Program-made: the position numbers and the translations under genes
Assembly (NCBI GenBank): GCA_015485385.1
Contig: WFTS01000068.1
Span: forward strand, 1-38,003
Source of the DNA: Kordiimonadales bacterium
GTDB taxonomy: Bacteria; Pseudomonadota; Alphaproteobacteria; Sphingomonadales; Kordiimonadaceae
DNA: 38,003 nt
Reading direction: 5' to 3'
Notes under the pieces: model-generated
What the model was told of the DNA's origin: nothing
Databases searched by the model: none
Seen by the model: the letters and a program-made list of their open reading frames with translations, nothing else
Part shown: positions 16,930 through 26,077 of the stretch, piece by piece
Layout: each line of letters begins with the position of its first letter
How positions within the stretch are numbered: position 1 is the stretch's first letter

Positions 16930-17919
16930 ATGTCTACTGGCTTCCCGGCAACAAGGCTCCGTCGTCCCCGCTCAACAGTTTGGTCACGGCGTATGGTTAG
17001 CGAAAACAGCGTATCTACCGGTGATCTAATTTGGCCGATTTTCATCCGGGAGGGCACAAATGAACGTGATCCCGTTTTGTCTATGCCCGGCGTGGACCGC
17101 CTAAGTATAGATTTAGCTGTTCAGGCTGCGAAACATGCGGCAACTATTGGAATTCCGTGCCTTGCACTATTTCCGAGCACCCCTGCGGATTTGCGTTCTG
17201 ATTTTGGAGATGAGGCTCTCAATAAAGACAATTTGATCAACACCGCCATGCGCGCAATCAAGGACGCTGTACCCGATATTGGTTTGCTTGCTGATGTTGC
17301 ACTTGATCCATATACCAGCCACGGACAAGATGGTTTGGTTCAAGAAGGCCAAATATTAAACGACGAAACCATCGGAGTTTTGGTGCAGCAAGCCGTGGTG
17401 CAAGCGAATGCAGGTGCAGATATTATCGCCCCGTCAGACATGATGGACGGCCGAGTTGGGGCTATCCGAACTGAATTGGACAAAGCAGGCCACACCGGTG
17501 TGCAAATCATGGCTTATAGCGCTAAGTATGCCTCAGGATTTTACGGACCCTTTCGCGATGCTGTCGGCAGCACTGGCGTTTTATCCGGAGATAAAAAGAC
17601 CTACCAGATGGACCCCGCGAACCGCGCTGAGGCCTTGCGAGAAGTCGCTCTTGATATATCAGAGGGCGCAGACAGTGTAATGATTAAGCCCGGAATGCCC
17701 TATCTAGACATTATTCGCGAAGTCAAAGACAAGTTTCAGGTCCCCACCTTTGCCTACCAAGTATCGGGGGAATATGCCATGTTGGTCGCAGCGGCGCAGA
17801 ACGGCTGGCTAGACCGCCACAGTGTTGTGATGGAAGCTATGCTATCGTTCAAGCGCGCCGGTGCGGACGGGGTTCTAACCTATTTTGCCCAAGAGATCGC
17901 TGAGCTTTTGGACACTTAA
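16930..17919 (+). CDS. hemB: Porphobilinogen synthase (delta-aminolevulinic acid dehydratase)
   Basis: 329 residues with a GAGGT ribosome site. It joins two 5-aminolevulinate molecules into porphobilinogen, the step after hemA. The Schiff-base lysines are K199 (MAYSAKYASGFYGPF) and K253 (VMIKPGMPYLDI). At the metal site the cysteines of the zinc-dependent enzymes are replaced: DVALDPYTSHGQDG has Ala124, Asp126 and Asp134, which marks the Mg-type or metal-independent class usual in alphaproteobacteria. The stop lies only 2 bp from the convergent haem-binding protein gene. Confidence 0.97.
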   Translation: MSTGFPATRLRRPRSTVWSRRMVSENSVSTGDLIWPIFIREGTNERDPVLSMPGVDRLSIDLAVQAAKHAATIGIPCLALFPSTPADLRSDFGDEALNKDNLINTAMRAIKDAVPDIGLLADVALDPYTSHGQDGLVQEGQILNDETIGVLVQQAVVQANAGADIIAPSDMMDGRVGAIRTELDKAGHTGVQIMAYSAKYASGFYGPFRDAVGSTGVLSGDKKTYQMDPANRAEALREVALDISEGADSVMIKPGMPYLDIIREVKDKFQVPTFAYQVSGEYAMLVAAAQNGWLDRHSVVMEAMLSFKRAGADGVLTYFAQEIAELLDT

Positions 17920-17921
17920 AA

Positions 17922-18470
17922 CTAGGCCCGAGTTAAGCTGTTTTCGTCGGTGTGCGCAAAAGTCCGCCCGTAAATCTCAAGCATAATTGTTTGCTCGTAG
18001 TGAAGACCGTTTCCGTCAACAGTCATCTTGTGGGTGAAAGCTGTGGTGCGTGCATTGTCCCGCATGAAGGGTTGCTGCACGATGCCCCAATCTTTATCGC
18101 CTTCTTTTGACGAAACAGAGAACACGCTACGGCTACCATCAGTTTCGACAGTGCCGCCAGCCAATAGAGCAACTGCACGCGGTATTGTCAGGGATTGGCA
18201 TATAACATCTGTTTCGGGATCAAAATACCAATATCCGACCTGATCATGGATCACATCATCATTGGCTAGATCATGAACTTCCTGATGATAGCGTACCGAC
18301 AAAAGTGTCTGGTTTTCAGCATTTGTGACATCCCCAACATACTCTATGGTTAAGGTTTCATAATAATCCGTTGATTCTTCGCCCACCACTTCAGGAGAAA
18401 CGTCGGTCCCTTTTTTTCCGCCCCAAATTCCTATTAGCTGGTTTAAAGGGCCGAGATCTATTTCTGTCAT
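17922..18470 (-). CDS. Haem-binding beta-barrel protein (nitrobindin/THAP4-like domain)
   Basis: 182 residues from ATG 18470, chosen because AGGAG stands 7 bp upstream; an earlier ATG nine codons away lacks one. The opening GPLNQLIGIWGGKKGTD matches the GxWxGxG-like start of nitrobindin-type fatty-acid-binding-protein barrels. It goes on with YYETLTIEYVGDVTNAENQ, GYWYFDPETDVICQSLTIPR and a C-terminal FAHTDENSLTR holding a His. The family binds haem or fatty-acid-like ligands in a 10-strand barrel; some members bind NO or isomerise peroxynitrite. No signal peptide is present, so it is cytoplasmic. Lying tail-to-tail with hemB, it may handle haem, but this is inference. Confidence 0.82.
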   Translation of the reverse strand: MTEIDLGPLNQLIGIWGGKKGTDVSPEVVGEESTDYYETLTIEYVGDVTNAENQTLLSVRYHQEVHDLANDDVIHDQVGYWYFDPETDVICQSLTIPRAVALLAGGTVETDGSRSVFSVSSKEGDKDWGIVQQPFMRDNARTTAFTHKMTVDGNGLHYEQTIMLEIYGRTFAHTDENSLTRA

Positions 18471-18517
18471 ACTAATGCTCCTGTTTTTTGAATTCACTTA
18501 TAGTTATATCCGTCTTT

Positions 18518-18535
18518 TTGATGATCGGTCATCAA
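18518..18535. promoter_or_regulatory. Palindrome before the haem-binding barrel gene
   Basis: TTGATGA-TCGG-TCATCAA is an 18-bp perfect inverted repeat about 50 bp before the ATG at 18470, in the 137-bp gap behind the lectin-like gene. It has no T-run downstream on the minus strand, so it reads as an operator rather than a terminator. The bound regulator is unknown. Confidence 0.4.
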
Positions 18536-18607
18536 TATATCACATAAGGTCATTCTTTAGGTGCGTGCAGCCAGTTTATTTCAATAGACTAAGTGCCTCG
18601 CACACTT

Positions 18608-19204
18608 TTAATTTCCGGGCAGAGTATCTGTCTCTCCTGAGGGGCCCGTGCCTTCTTGTGGGATAGGAAATTCCACGATCATATAGGACAGATTTTGATT
18701 AGCAGAACCAGCTTCCCAGCGAATTCCTAGCTCGTGCGGGTAATAGTAAATAGGAAGGACTTTCCCACTATTTTTGTTGGCACGACACGTTCTTGAAATA
18801 GTGCGCTCAGTACCGTCATTCCATGCGCGAAACGGTTGCTCCCCAATTTTAGTTCCGTCCAACCATTCTATCTCTGCTTTTTCATTACAAGTCGCCCTAA
18901 GACCAATCCACATTTTTTCTTTTCGTAAAAGAGGGAATTTTGTCAAAAGAAAATAATGTACAGACTGCGACTTAACCTCAGCTAATCGCCCTTCCCTACC
19001 TTCAACAAGATAGCCTTTCACCATAAGTTTAGCGTGACGCCACGTGTGGGGTGGGCGACCATAAAATTCAAAGATTTGGAAGTAGCTACCCGTGGTAGGT
19101 TCTAAATACACCTCGCCGATAGGGCGAGCAATGGCAGTTCCTGTTGCATCCACACCTTGAAACATCAAGGCAACGGCAAACAATAATCCTGATAGCATTG
19201 GCAT
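18608..19204 (-). CDS. Secreted protein with a C-type-lectin-like domain
   Basis: 198 residues (or 196 from the second ATG); GAGG lies just upstream. A signal peptide is seen at residues 1-26 (LSGLLFAVALMFQG, then a small-residue stretch). The mature part follows the order of a C-type-lectin fold: GRLAEVKSQSVHYFL (72-86), WIGLR (99-103), WLDGTKI (114-120), FRAWNDGTE (125-133), C140 and the closing strand YMIVEFP (174-180). Cysteines C106 and C140 could form a disulfide. The tail is Gly/Thr/Pro-rich. The ligand is unknown, and the canonical EPN/QPD calcium-binding motif is not seen. It lies between trmJ and the haem-binding barrel gene; no functional link is evident. Confidence 0.6.
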   Translation of the reverse strand: MPMLSGLLFAVALMFQGVDATGTAIARPIGEVYLEPTTGSYFQIFEFYGRPPHTWRHAKLMVKGYLVEGREGRLAEVKSQSVHYFLLTKFPLLRKEKMWIGLRATCNEKAEIEWLDGTKIGEQPFRAWNDGTERTISRTCRANKNSGKVLPIYYYPHELGIRWEAGSANQNLSYMIVEFPIPQEGTGPSGETDTLPGN

Positions 19205-19269
19205 ACATCCTCGGAAAAATATATTTTAGCGAGTCCTAAGTTTATCGTGCTTTGTGGCAAAAAGAAGGT

Positions 19270-19995
19270 TTAATCCGCACCGTTGCGGCCAAGGGATTTA
19301 ACCACGCCGCGCAGGGTCATAACTTCTTGAGATGAAAGTTCAGCATTTTGCAACAGATTCCTGAGTGTCCGTCGCTGCGGGTCTCTGCGTCCCGGACTGC
19401 GAAAAAAGCCTTTGCTATCTAAAACAGATTCTAAATGCTCCATCAAATCAACCAGTTCTTTTTTCGACGAAAGGCCATCATCGTGTGCTGGCTGATACGC
19501 TGGTGTCTCATTTTTGCTTTGGAAATATTCATACGAAACCAAAATAACAGCCTGTGCGAGATTTAAGCTTCCGTAATCAGGATTGATTGGAACAGTTAGA
19601 ACGGTATCCGCTAGGGCAATATCATCATTGGTCATTCCTGATCGTTCTGGACCAAACATAACCGCTGGGCGCTCTCCAGCTGCGATTAGCCCATGCATTT
19701 GAAGCGCCACCTCGTGTGGTGTGGCGACAGGCTTTGGCATGTCCCGATTTCGAACAGTCGTGGCATAAACATGCGTGCAATCTGCAATAGCCTCTTCAAC
19801 GGTGGAGAAAATACGCGCTTTATCAAGCACCACACCAGCACCAGCTGCTGTTGGGCCTGCATCTGGATTTGGCCATCCATCACGCGGAGCAACAAGGCGC
19901 AAGTCGGTTAGTCCGAAGTTCAGCATAGCACGCGCGGCTTTGCCGATATTCTCTCCCAACTGAGGACGAATTAAAATAATAGCAGGCTGAGCCAT
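19270..19995 (-). CDS. trmJ: TrmJ-type tRNA/rRNA 2'-O-methyltransferase (SPOUT family)
   Basis: 241 residues from ATG 19995 (MAQPAIILIRPQ), one base after the cysS stop; the longer frame would run into cysS. SPOUT knot motifs are RPQLGENIGKAARAMLNFG at the start, MFGPERSGMTNDDIA and PINPDYGSLNLAQAV. The C-terminal extension (after residue 175) contains LMEHLESVL, then GFFRSPGR and RTLRNLLQNAEL, as in TrmJ/LasT proteins. TrmJ methylates the ribose at position 32 of tRNAs. Its place behind cysS in the same run suggests cotranscription with the aminoacyl-tRNA synthetases. Confidence 0.9.
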   Translation of the reverse strand: MAQPAIILIRPQLGENIGKAARAMLNFGLTDLRLVAPRDGWPNPDAGPTAAGAGVVLDKARIFSTVEEAIADCTHVYATTVRNRDMPKPVATPHEVALQMHGLIAAGERPAVMFGPERSGMTNDDIALADTVLTVPINPDYGSLNLAQAVILVSYEYFQSKNETPAYQPAHDDGLSSKKELVDLMEHLESVLDSKGFFRSPGRRDPQRRTLRNLLQNAELSSQEVMTLRGVVKSLGRNGAD

Positions 19996-19996
19996 T

Positions 19997-21334
19997 TTAA
20001 TCCGCCCTGCGCCAAATAGTTCCATCAGCGCTATCTTCTAAGACAATGCCCTGCTCTAAAAGAGAATCCCGAATACGGTCTGATTCTGCAAAATCTTTAT
20101 TAAGCCTTGCTTGGTTTCGGGCTTGTATCATGGCTTCGATGGCCTCAGTTGAAACTCCTTCGGGAACCTCCCCGCGAAACCAGCTTTCATTCGACTGCAT
20201 CAAAAATCCCATAAAATTAGCGCCAGCTTTCAAGTCGGCGGCTGTTTTGGGGCTTGCAAGTGCATCTAGGGCAGCGATAGCCATAGGAGTGTTCAAATCA
20301 TCCGAAAGCGCATCAATGACAGTTTCAGGCACTGTATCAGAGGCTTCAATGCCGTCAGTAAGTCTATACCACCGGTCAAGCCTGCGTTTTTGTTCTGTAG
20401 CATTATCATGTGAAAAATCAACGGGTTGCCTATAGTGGGCTGTCAAAAGCGATAACCGCGTTGCCTCCCCCCCATGTTGATCTAACACCTCGCGGATCGT
20501 GTGGAAATTCCCTAGAGATTTCGACATTTTCACACCGTCAACGGTTAGATAACCGTTATGCATCCAGTAGCGAACAAAATTATGTCCATGAGCACATTCA
20601 GACTGTGCTATTTCATTTTCGTGGTGCGGGAAAATTAAATCTTGGCCGCCCGCGTGGATATCAATTTCTACACCCAAATGTTTTTCAATCATGCACGAAC
20701 ATTCAAGATGCCAGCCCGGACGACCGCGTCCCCATGGGCTACCCCATCCAACCTGATCTTTGGATGATGGCTTCCAAAGCACAAAGTCTGCTGCATCGCG
20801 CTTATAAGGAGCCACATCCACACGCGCGCCCGCAACCAATTCATCACGGCTATGGCGCGAAAGCCGACCATAATTACTCATTGATGTCACATCGAACATC
20901 ACATGGCCTTCAGCCTCATAAGCATGGCCTTTTTCAATGAGCGTGCGCATCATCTTAATCATCTCAGGCAAATGATCAGTTGCTTTGGGCTCAAGAGTTG
21001 GAACTAAGGATCCAAGCTCAGCTATATCAGCCTGAAAAATCTTCGCGTAACGGCGACTGATGGCCTTGATGCCAACGCCTTCATCTGTGGCGCGCTGCAT
21101 AATTTTATCATCAATATCCGTGATATTCCGTGCATAAGTCACATGATCTTCACCGTACCTATGACGCAGCAAGCGGAACAATATATCAAAGGCCGTGTAG
21201 GGTCGCGCGTTACCAATATGTGCGTTGCCGTAAACGGTTACTCCGCACACATACATGCGTACGTTTTTCGGATCAATTGGAATGAACCGCTCTTTTTTTC
21301 GGGCCTCAGTATTATAGATAAATAGCTCGTTCAC
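19997..21334 (-). CDS. cysS: Cysteine--tRNA ligase
   Basis: 445 residues, a class I synthetase. The N-terminus has YVCGVTVYGNAHIGNARP, carrying a zinc Cys and the HIGH-type HIGN. Other blocks are WHLECSCMIEKHLG and HAGGQDLIFPHHENEIAQS, which holds zinc ligands, and the KMSKS motif is intact in VDGVKMSKSLGNF. It charges tRNA-Cys. Its ATG overlaps the gltX stop by 4 bp (ATGA), which suggests translational coupling, and trmJ follows almost directly. Confidence 0.96.
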   Translation of the reverse strand: MNELFIYNTEARKKERFIPIDPKNVRMYVCGVTVYGNAHIGNARPYTAFDILFRLLRHRYGEDHVTYARNITDIDDKIMQRATDEGVGIKAISRRYAKIFQADIAELGSLVPTLEPKATDHLPEMIKMMRTLIEKGHAYEAEGHVMFDVTSMSNYGRLSRHSRDELVAGARVDVAPYKRDAADFVLWKPSSKDQVGWGSPWGRGRPGWHLECSCMIEKHLGVEIDIHAGGQDLIFPHHENEIAQSECAHGHNFVRYWMHNGYLTVDGVKMSKSLGNFHTIREVLDQHGGEATRLSLLTAHYRQPVDFSHDNATEQKRRLDRWYRLTDGIEASDTVPETVIDALSDDLNTPMAIAALDALASPKTAADLKAGANFMGFLMQSNESWFRGEVPEGVSTEAIEAMIQARNQARLNKDFAESDRIRDSLLEQGIVLEDSADGTIWRRAD

Positions 21335-22662
21335 CCGGTTTGACCCTTTAAACGCGAGAGTATCTTATCGCGCCCAATCAAAGGTACCAAAGAGGCCATG
21401 TCCGGCCCTTGGCTTTGCCCTGTAAGCGCAAGGCGAAGCGGCATAAATAAGCCTTTGCCCTTCACGCCGGTTTCAGCTTTTATTAAATCGGTCCATTGTT
21501 TCCAACTGTCTTCAGTTAGGGTGCCTGCTGGTAATAAACTCGCGGCTTTCGCCATATGCTCAGCGTCCTCAATGATGGGGATCACTGGGCCAGAGACCAT
21601 TCTTTGCCAATCCGCTATATCAGAAAGCTTTTTAAGGTTTGGACGAACAGCGTTCCAAAAAGCCTCATCTACCCCTTCCAGCCGGTCTTTAATGGAAGCA
21701 TAGTCAGTCATGTGCAAGATTTTGGCATTTAGAATCTCTAAATCTGCAACATCTAATTTTGCCGTGCCTCGACTAAATTTAGAAAAATCAAATCCAGTAA
21801 CCAATGCACCTATGCTCGAAAATGCCTCAATCGGTTCGCTAGTGCCAACGCGCGCCAAAAGCGAGACGATTGACATAGCTTCAAGCCCTGCTTCATCACG
21901 GTATTCCCCGATAGACATGGCACCGTGTCGCTTGGAAAGCCCTTCACCGCCTTTGCCTGTCAGAAGTGCAAAATGAGCCATTTCCGGGGCCTTGGCACCA
22001 AGAGCCTCAAACAATTGCACCTGAACAGCCGAATTTGTCACATGGTCTTCGCCGCGAACAATGTGGGTAATACCAAAATCAGCATCATCAACCACACTTG
22101 GCAGTGTGTATAAAAAGCTTCCATCACCTCTAATTAAAATAGGATCAGAAACCGATGCTAGATCAATAGAGACATCCCCTCGTATCAGGTCTGTCCAAGA
22201 AATACGGGCAGGAACATCAAGCTTGAAGCGCCAATGTGGCGAACGGCCTTGAGCCTTATAATCTGCTATCTGTTCTGAGGTTAAATCCAGCGCTGCCCTG
22301 TCATACACAGGAGGCTTCCCCCTGCCCATCTGAACTTTGCGCTTAATATCTAATTCTTCAGACGTTTCATAACATGGGTATAAGCGACCTTCAGCTTTAA
22401 GCTTTTCAACCACTTCTTGGTAACGCTCGAAGCGGTCACTTTGGCGAAACGTTTCATCCCAATTCAGGCCAAGCCAAGTTAGATCAGCGCGGATTGCATC
22501 TTCATACTCCGCAGTAGAGCGTGCAATATCCGTATCATCAATCCGCAGTACAAAAACACCGCCTTGTTGGCGTGCAAACAGCCAGTTTACGAGGGCCGCA
22601 CGAATATTCCCAACATGGAGATGGCCTGTGGGAGATGGGGCAAAACGGACTTTTACTGTCAT
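21331..22662 (-). CDS. gltX: Glutamate--tRNA ligase
   Basis: 443 residues. The class I HIGH motif reads SPTGHLHVGNIRAAL (about residues 10-24) and the KMSKS equivalent is LSKRHGAMSIGEY. The tRNA-binding C-terminal half is present but poorly conserved, so the total is shorter than the roughly 470 residues of E. coli GltX. Alphaproteobacteria often have two such proteins; this one resembles the shorter second form, but which tRNA it charges (Glu only, or Gln as well for GatCAB) cannot be told from the sequence. It starts downstream of nadE after a small hairpin and overlaps cysS by 4 bp. Confidence 0.93.
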   Translation of the reverse strand: MTVKVRFAPSPTGHLHVGNIRAALVNWLFARQQGGVFVLRIDDTDIARSTAEYEDAIRADLTWLGLNWDETFRQSDRFERYQEVVEKLKAEGRLYPCYETSEELDIKRKVQMGRGKPPVYDRAALDLTSEQIADYKAQGRSPHWRFKLDVPARISWTDLIRGDVSIDLASVSDPILIRGDGSFLYTLPSVVDDADFGITHIVRGEDHVTNSAVQVQLFEALGAKAPEMAHFALLTGKGGEGLSKRHGAMSIGEYRDEAGLEAMSIVSLLARVGTSEPIEAFSSIGALVTGFDFSKFSRGTAKLDVADLEILNAKILHMTDYASIKDRLEGVDEAFWNAVRPNLKKLSDIADWQRMVSGPVIPIIEDAEHMAKAASLLPAGTLTEDSWKQWTDLIKAETGVKGKGLFMPLRLALTGQSQGPDMASLVPLIGRDKILSRLKGQTG

Positions 22663-22674
22663 AGGTTTTTCCTA

Positions 22675-22690
22675 AAGGGCAACTGCCCTT
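22675..22690 (-). other. Hairpin between nadE and gltX
   Basis: AAGGGC and GCCCTT form a perfect 6-bp stem around a 4-base loop just after the nadE stop, with the gltX ribosome site AGGAAA right behind it. The T-run on the minus strand is very short (TTT), so it is at best a weak terminator or processing site. Confidence 0.3.
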
Positions 22691-22695
22691 AATTA

Positions 22696-24369
22696 TTATT
22701 TATCAAAACGGGCGCTTCTAAACCCGTTTGTTATCGGGTAGCGGCGATCTTTACCAAAATTCTTTCGGGTGATTTTCACCCCCGGCGGAGCTTGGCGTCT
22801 TTTATATTCGGCGATGTACAATAGGTGCTCAATGCGCGCAACCTCTGATGCTTCATGCCCTCGTGCAACAACCTCTGACGCTGACATATCTTCATCTACC
22901 AAACATTTAAGCATATCATCCAGCACGTCGTAAGGAGGCAAATTGTCTTCGTCTTTTTGATTGTCTCTTAACTCGGCTGTTGGCGGTTTGGAAATGATAT
23001 TCTTGGGGATCACGACACCGGATGGCCCTTGACCACCAGCAGGAACATGCGAATTGCGCCATGCCGATAAAGCAAAAACATCAAGCTTATAGATGTCCTT
23101 CAAGACATTATAACCGCCGCACATGTCGCCGTAGAGAGTAGCATAACCTACTGATATTTCTGATTTATTTCCTGTGGTCAGAACCATTTTCCCGAACTTG
23201 TTTGATAGTGACATCAAAACCAACCCACGCAGGCGCGACTGAATGTTTTCCTCTGTTGTGTCAATCTGGGTGCCTTCAAATATAGGTTCAAGCATTTTAT
23301 CAAATGCCTCCACACCCTCTTTGATCGCTATCGTGTCATATCGCGCTCCAAGCGCTTTTGAGCATGCTTGCGCGTCTATAACACTTTCGTCTGTAGTATA
23401 GCGTGACGGCATCATTATGCAGTGAACCTTATCCGCACCTAGGGCATCTACTGCCACAGCCGCCGATAAGGCACTATCAATGCCACCTGACATGCCAAGA
23501 ATCACACCGGGGAATCCGTTCTTATGGATATAATCTCGCAGGCCAAGCATCATCGCCTGATACATGGTTGTCATACGGTCCGGTAATGAGGAGCAAACTT
23601 CAGTTTGACACACCAAAGCAACTGAGGAGCGCTGCCAACACGTAAGCTGGCCATCTTCAGTCCAACTGGGCATTTGTACAGGCACACTGCCGTCAGCAGC
23701 GATTACATAACTTGCACCGTCAAATACCAACTCATCCTGCCCACAAATCTGATTGCAAAAAATCAAAGGAAGGCCAGATTCCGCAACACGCGCTTTTGCC
23801 TGCATCTGGCGCTCACCATGCTTTTCAAGCTCAAATGGGCTACAGGTTGGCACAAGCAAAATATCTGCTCCGCCTTGCTTTAAGGCTGCAGTGACACGTG
23901 GATACCACATATCCTCGCAAATCATGACTCCAAGCGAATATCCACGAAACGCAATAGGCTTAGGTAACTCGCCGCCTTTGAAGACCCGCTTTTCATCGAA
24001 AACGCCATAGTTTGGCAGTTCATGCTTGTAACGTATCTCTTTTACGGTTCCGTCTTCCAACAACAATACCGCATTGTATAATATGTCACCATTAAGCCAT
24101 GGGCAGCCAACAAGAAGCGCTGGCTTACCCTCGCCCTCGGTAACGTCAGCTAAGGCCTCTGCAGCCAACCGTGCCTGACGTACAAAAAACGGTTTCAGAA
24201 CCAAATCTTCAAGGGGGTATCCCGTGATAGAAAGCTCAGGAGTAAGCACGAGATCAGCACCGTCCGTCAAAGCGGCCGCATAAGCCGCTGCTATCTTCTC
24301 GCAGTTGCCTTTGATAGCACCAACCGTTGGATTAAGTTGTGCGATATAAATGGAAAGTTGGTTTTTCAT
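22696..24369 (-). CDS. nadE: Glutamine-dependent NAD+ synthetase
   Basis: 557 residues, two domains. The N-terminal nitrilase-like glutaminase has the catalytic triad E45 (VLTPELSITGYP), K113 (YKHELPNYGVFDE) and C149 (GVMICEDMWYP). The C-terminal synthetase has the ATP-pyrophosphatase loop SGGIDS (292-297) and the GNKSEISVGYATLYGD segment. It makes NAD from deamido-NAD using ammonia channelled from glutamine. It lies between class II DAHP synthase (terminator between) and gltX. Confidence 0.96.
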   Translation of the reverse strand: MKNQLSIYIAQLNPTVGAIKGNCEKIAAAYAAALTDGADLVLTPELSITGYPLEDLVLKPFFVRQARLAAEALADVTEGEGKPALLVGCPWLNGDILYNAVLLLEDGTVKEIRYKHELPNYGVFDEKRVFKGGELPKPIAFRGYSLGVMICEDMWYPRVTAALKQGGADILLVPTCSPFELEKHGERQMQAKARVAESGLPLIFCNQICGQDELVFDGASYVIAADGSVPVQMPSWTEDGQLTCWQRSSVALVCQTEVCSSLPDRMTTMYQAMMLGLRDYIHKNGFPGVILGMSGGIDSALSAAVAVDALGADKVHCIMMPSRYTTDESVIDAQACSKALGARYDTIAIKEGVEAFDKMLEPIFEGTQIDTTEENIQSRLRGLVLMSLSNKFGKMVLTTGNKSEISVGYATLYGDMCGGYNVLKDIYKLDVFALSAWRNSHVPAGGQGPSGVVIPKNIISKPPTAELRDNQKDEDNLPPYDVLDDMLKCLVDEDMSASEVVARGHEASEVARIEHLLYIAEYKRRQAPPGVKITRKNFGKDRRYPITNGFRSARFDK

Positions 24370-24420
24370 GCCTGACTTTTACCCTGCTATATGTCAGCGA
24401 ACAAGTGCAATCATAGAAAC

Positions 24421-24446
24421 AAAAAGAGCGGCATAACTGCCGCCCT
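24421..24446 (-). terminator. Terminator of the DAHP synthase gene
   Basis: Reading the minus strand, GGGCGGCA, a 4-base loop GTTA, then TGCCGCTC form an 8-bp stem with one G-U pair, followed by a TTTTT run. It lies about 25 bp after the aroG stop and separates it from nadE. Confidence 0.75.
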
Positions 24447-24470
24447 TCCACACCGCTTATGGCAATGCGT

Positions 24471-25844
24471 TTAAGCAGCTGAAGCTTTGGATAATTGCTC
24501 GCGCTCTTCTTTAATGCTTTCAGCGACAAGAAATGCCAACTCAATGGATTGGCTGGCGTTTAGACGAGGGTCACAGTGTGTGTGATACCGGGAAGATAGA
24601 TTATCTTCAGTTACGGCAATCGCGCCGCCGGTACATTCTGTAACATCTTGCCCTGTTAACTCTAAGTGAATACCACCAGCATAAGTCCCTTCGGCGTTGT
24701 GACAGGCGAAGACCTGCTTAACTTCCTTCAAAACACGGTCGAATGGGCGTGTTTTCAGGCCGCCAGTGGCTTTCACCGTATTGCCGTGCATTGGGTCACA
24801 TGACCAAACGACTTTGCGACCCTCTTCTTTAACCCGCCGTAGAAGCTTTGGAAGATAATCTTCAACCTTATCAGCGCCAAACCGACTAATAAGTGTCAAG
24901 CGACCGGGTTCATTTTCAGGGTTTAAAATGTCGATTAGACGGATCAAATCATCTGGGTCTGTTGTGGGCCCAACCTTTGATGCTAATGGATTACCAATGC
25001 CCCGCAAGAATTCAATATGTGCGCCATCAGTTTGGCGTGTGCGGTCCCCGACCCAAAGCATATGGGCAGAGGTATCATACCATTCCCCTGTGGTCGAATC
25101 GACACGCGTTAGTGCCTGCTCATAGCCCAAAAGCAGTGCCTCATGGGATGTGTAGAAGTCAGTGCCTTGTAACTGGCGCACATCGCCTGGGTTCAAGCCG
25201 CATGCCCTCATGAAAGACAGGGCCTCACCAATACGGTCAGCTACATCTTTATATTTTGCGCCTGCACCGCTTTTTTCTACAAAATCGAGGTTCCATTCAT
25301 GCACAGAAACAAGATTAGCATAGCCGCCTTGCGCAAATGCCCGAAGTAGGTTCAAAGTTGCTGCGGATTGGCTGTAAGCACGAAGCATACGCTTTGGATC
25401 AGGGATCCGGGCTTCGGCGTCAAAACTCATACCGTTAATGATGTCGCCCCGGTAGCTTGGTAACTCAACACCGTCAATGGTTTCCATGCCGCTTGAGCGT
25501 GGCTTGGCAAACTGGCCAGCAAGCCGGCCAACTTTCACGACCGGGCAACTTGCCGCGAATGTCAGGACAACAGCCATTTGAAGCAATACGCGAAAAGTAT
25601 CACGGATGTTATTTGGATGAAATTCCCGGAAGCTTTCGGCACAGTCCCCGCCCTGCAATAGGAACGCCCTGCCTTCAGCGGCTTCAGCCAATTGGGCTTT
25701 AAGGTTGCGGGCCTCTCCAGCAAATACTAGAGGGGGATAGCTAGATAGTTCTTCTTCAACGTCCCGAAGTGCTTTTTGATCAGGATATTCCGGCACCTGT
25801 ATTACAGGGCGTTTTTTCCAACTATCTGGATGCCATTCACTCAT
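24471..25844 (-). CDS. Class II 3-deoxy-7-phosphoheptulonate synthase (DAHP synthase)
   Basis: 457 residues from ATG 25844; GAGG stands 7 bp upstream and a GTG directly before it is an alternative. It is the plant-like type II enzyme that joins PEP and erythrose-4-phosphate at the start of the shikimate pathway. Family blocks are [32 protein letters not shown] (metal-binding Cys), [47 protein letters not shown] and [15 protein letters not shown]. No regulatory ACT domain is present. The gene has its own terminator and a likely promoter in the divergent gap with the HAD phosphatase gene. Confidence 0.95.
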   Translation of the reverse strand: MSEWHPDSWKKRPVIQVPEYPDQKALRDVEEELSSYPPLVFAGEARNLKAQLAEAAEGRAFLLQGGDCAESFREFHPNNIRDTFRVLLQMAVVLTFAASCPVVKVGRLAGQFAKPRSSGMETIDGVELPSYRGDIINGMSFDAEARIPDPKRMLRAYSQSAATLNLLRAFAQGGYANLVSVHEWNLDFVEKSGAGAKYKDVADRIGEALSFMRACGLNPGDVRQLQGTDFYTSHEALLLGYEQALTRVDSTTGEWYDTSAHMLWVGDRTRQTDGAHIEFLRGIGNPLASKVGPTTDPDDLIRLIDILNPENEPGRLTLISRFGADKVEDYLPKLLRRVKEEGRKVVWSCDPMHGNTVKATGGLKTRPFDRVLKEVKQVFACHNAEGTYAGGIHLELTGQDVTECTGGAIAVTEDNLSSRYHTHCDPRLNASQSIELAFLVAESIKEEREQLSKASAA

Positions 25845-25917
25845 CACTTAACCTCAATTTTGGTATCTTTGTTCGTTTGTTTCAAAATATGTAAAGCAAA
25901 CGTAATTTCATTAGGGC

Positions 25918-25945
25918 TTAATATAGAAGATTATGCAGGAATCAA
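25918..25945 (-). promoter_or_regulatory. Possible promoter of the DAHP synthase gene
   Basis: On the minus strand, TTGATT (25940-25945) and TATTAA (25918-25923) are 16 bp apart, about 75 bp before the ATG. The match is moderate. The 233-bp divergent gap 25845-26077 holds nothing else recognisable. Confidence 0.35.
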
Positions 25946-26077
25946 GCATATTCAACGGCTAGATAATATAACGCCTTTTCTATAGCAGATCGCGATAAAA
26001 CTTGCCTTCTAGCTTTTCTTGCCTATAGCCTCAGCCGTTCTTCACTGAAAATCAACCATTTCAACTGTGACTAATTT

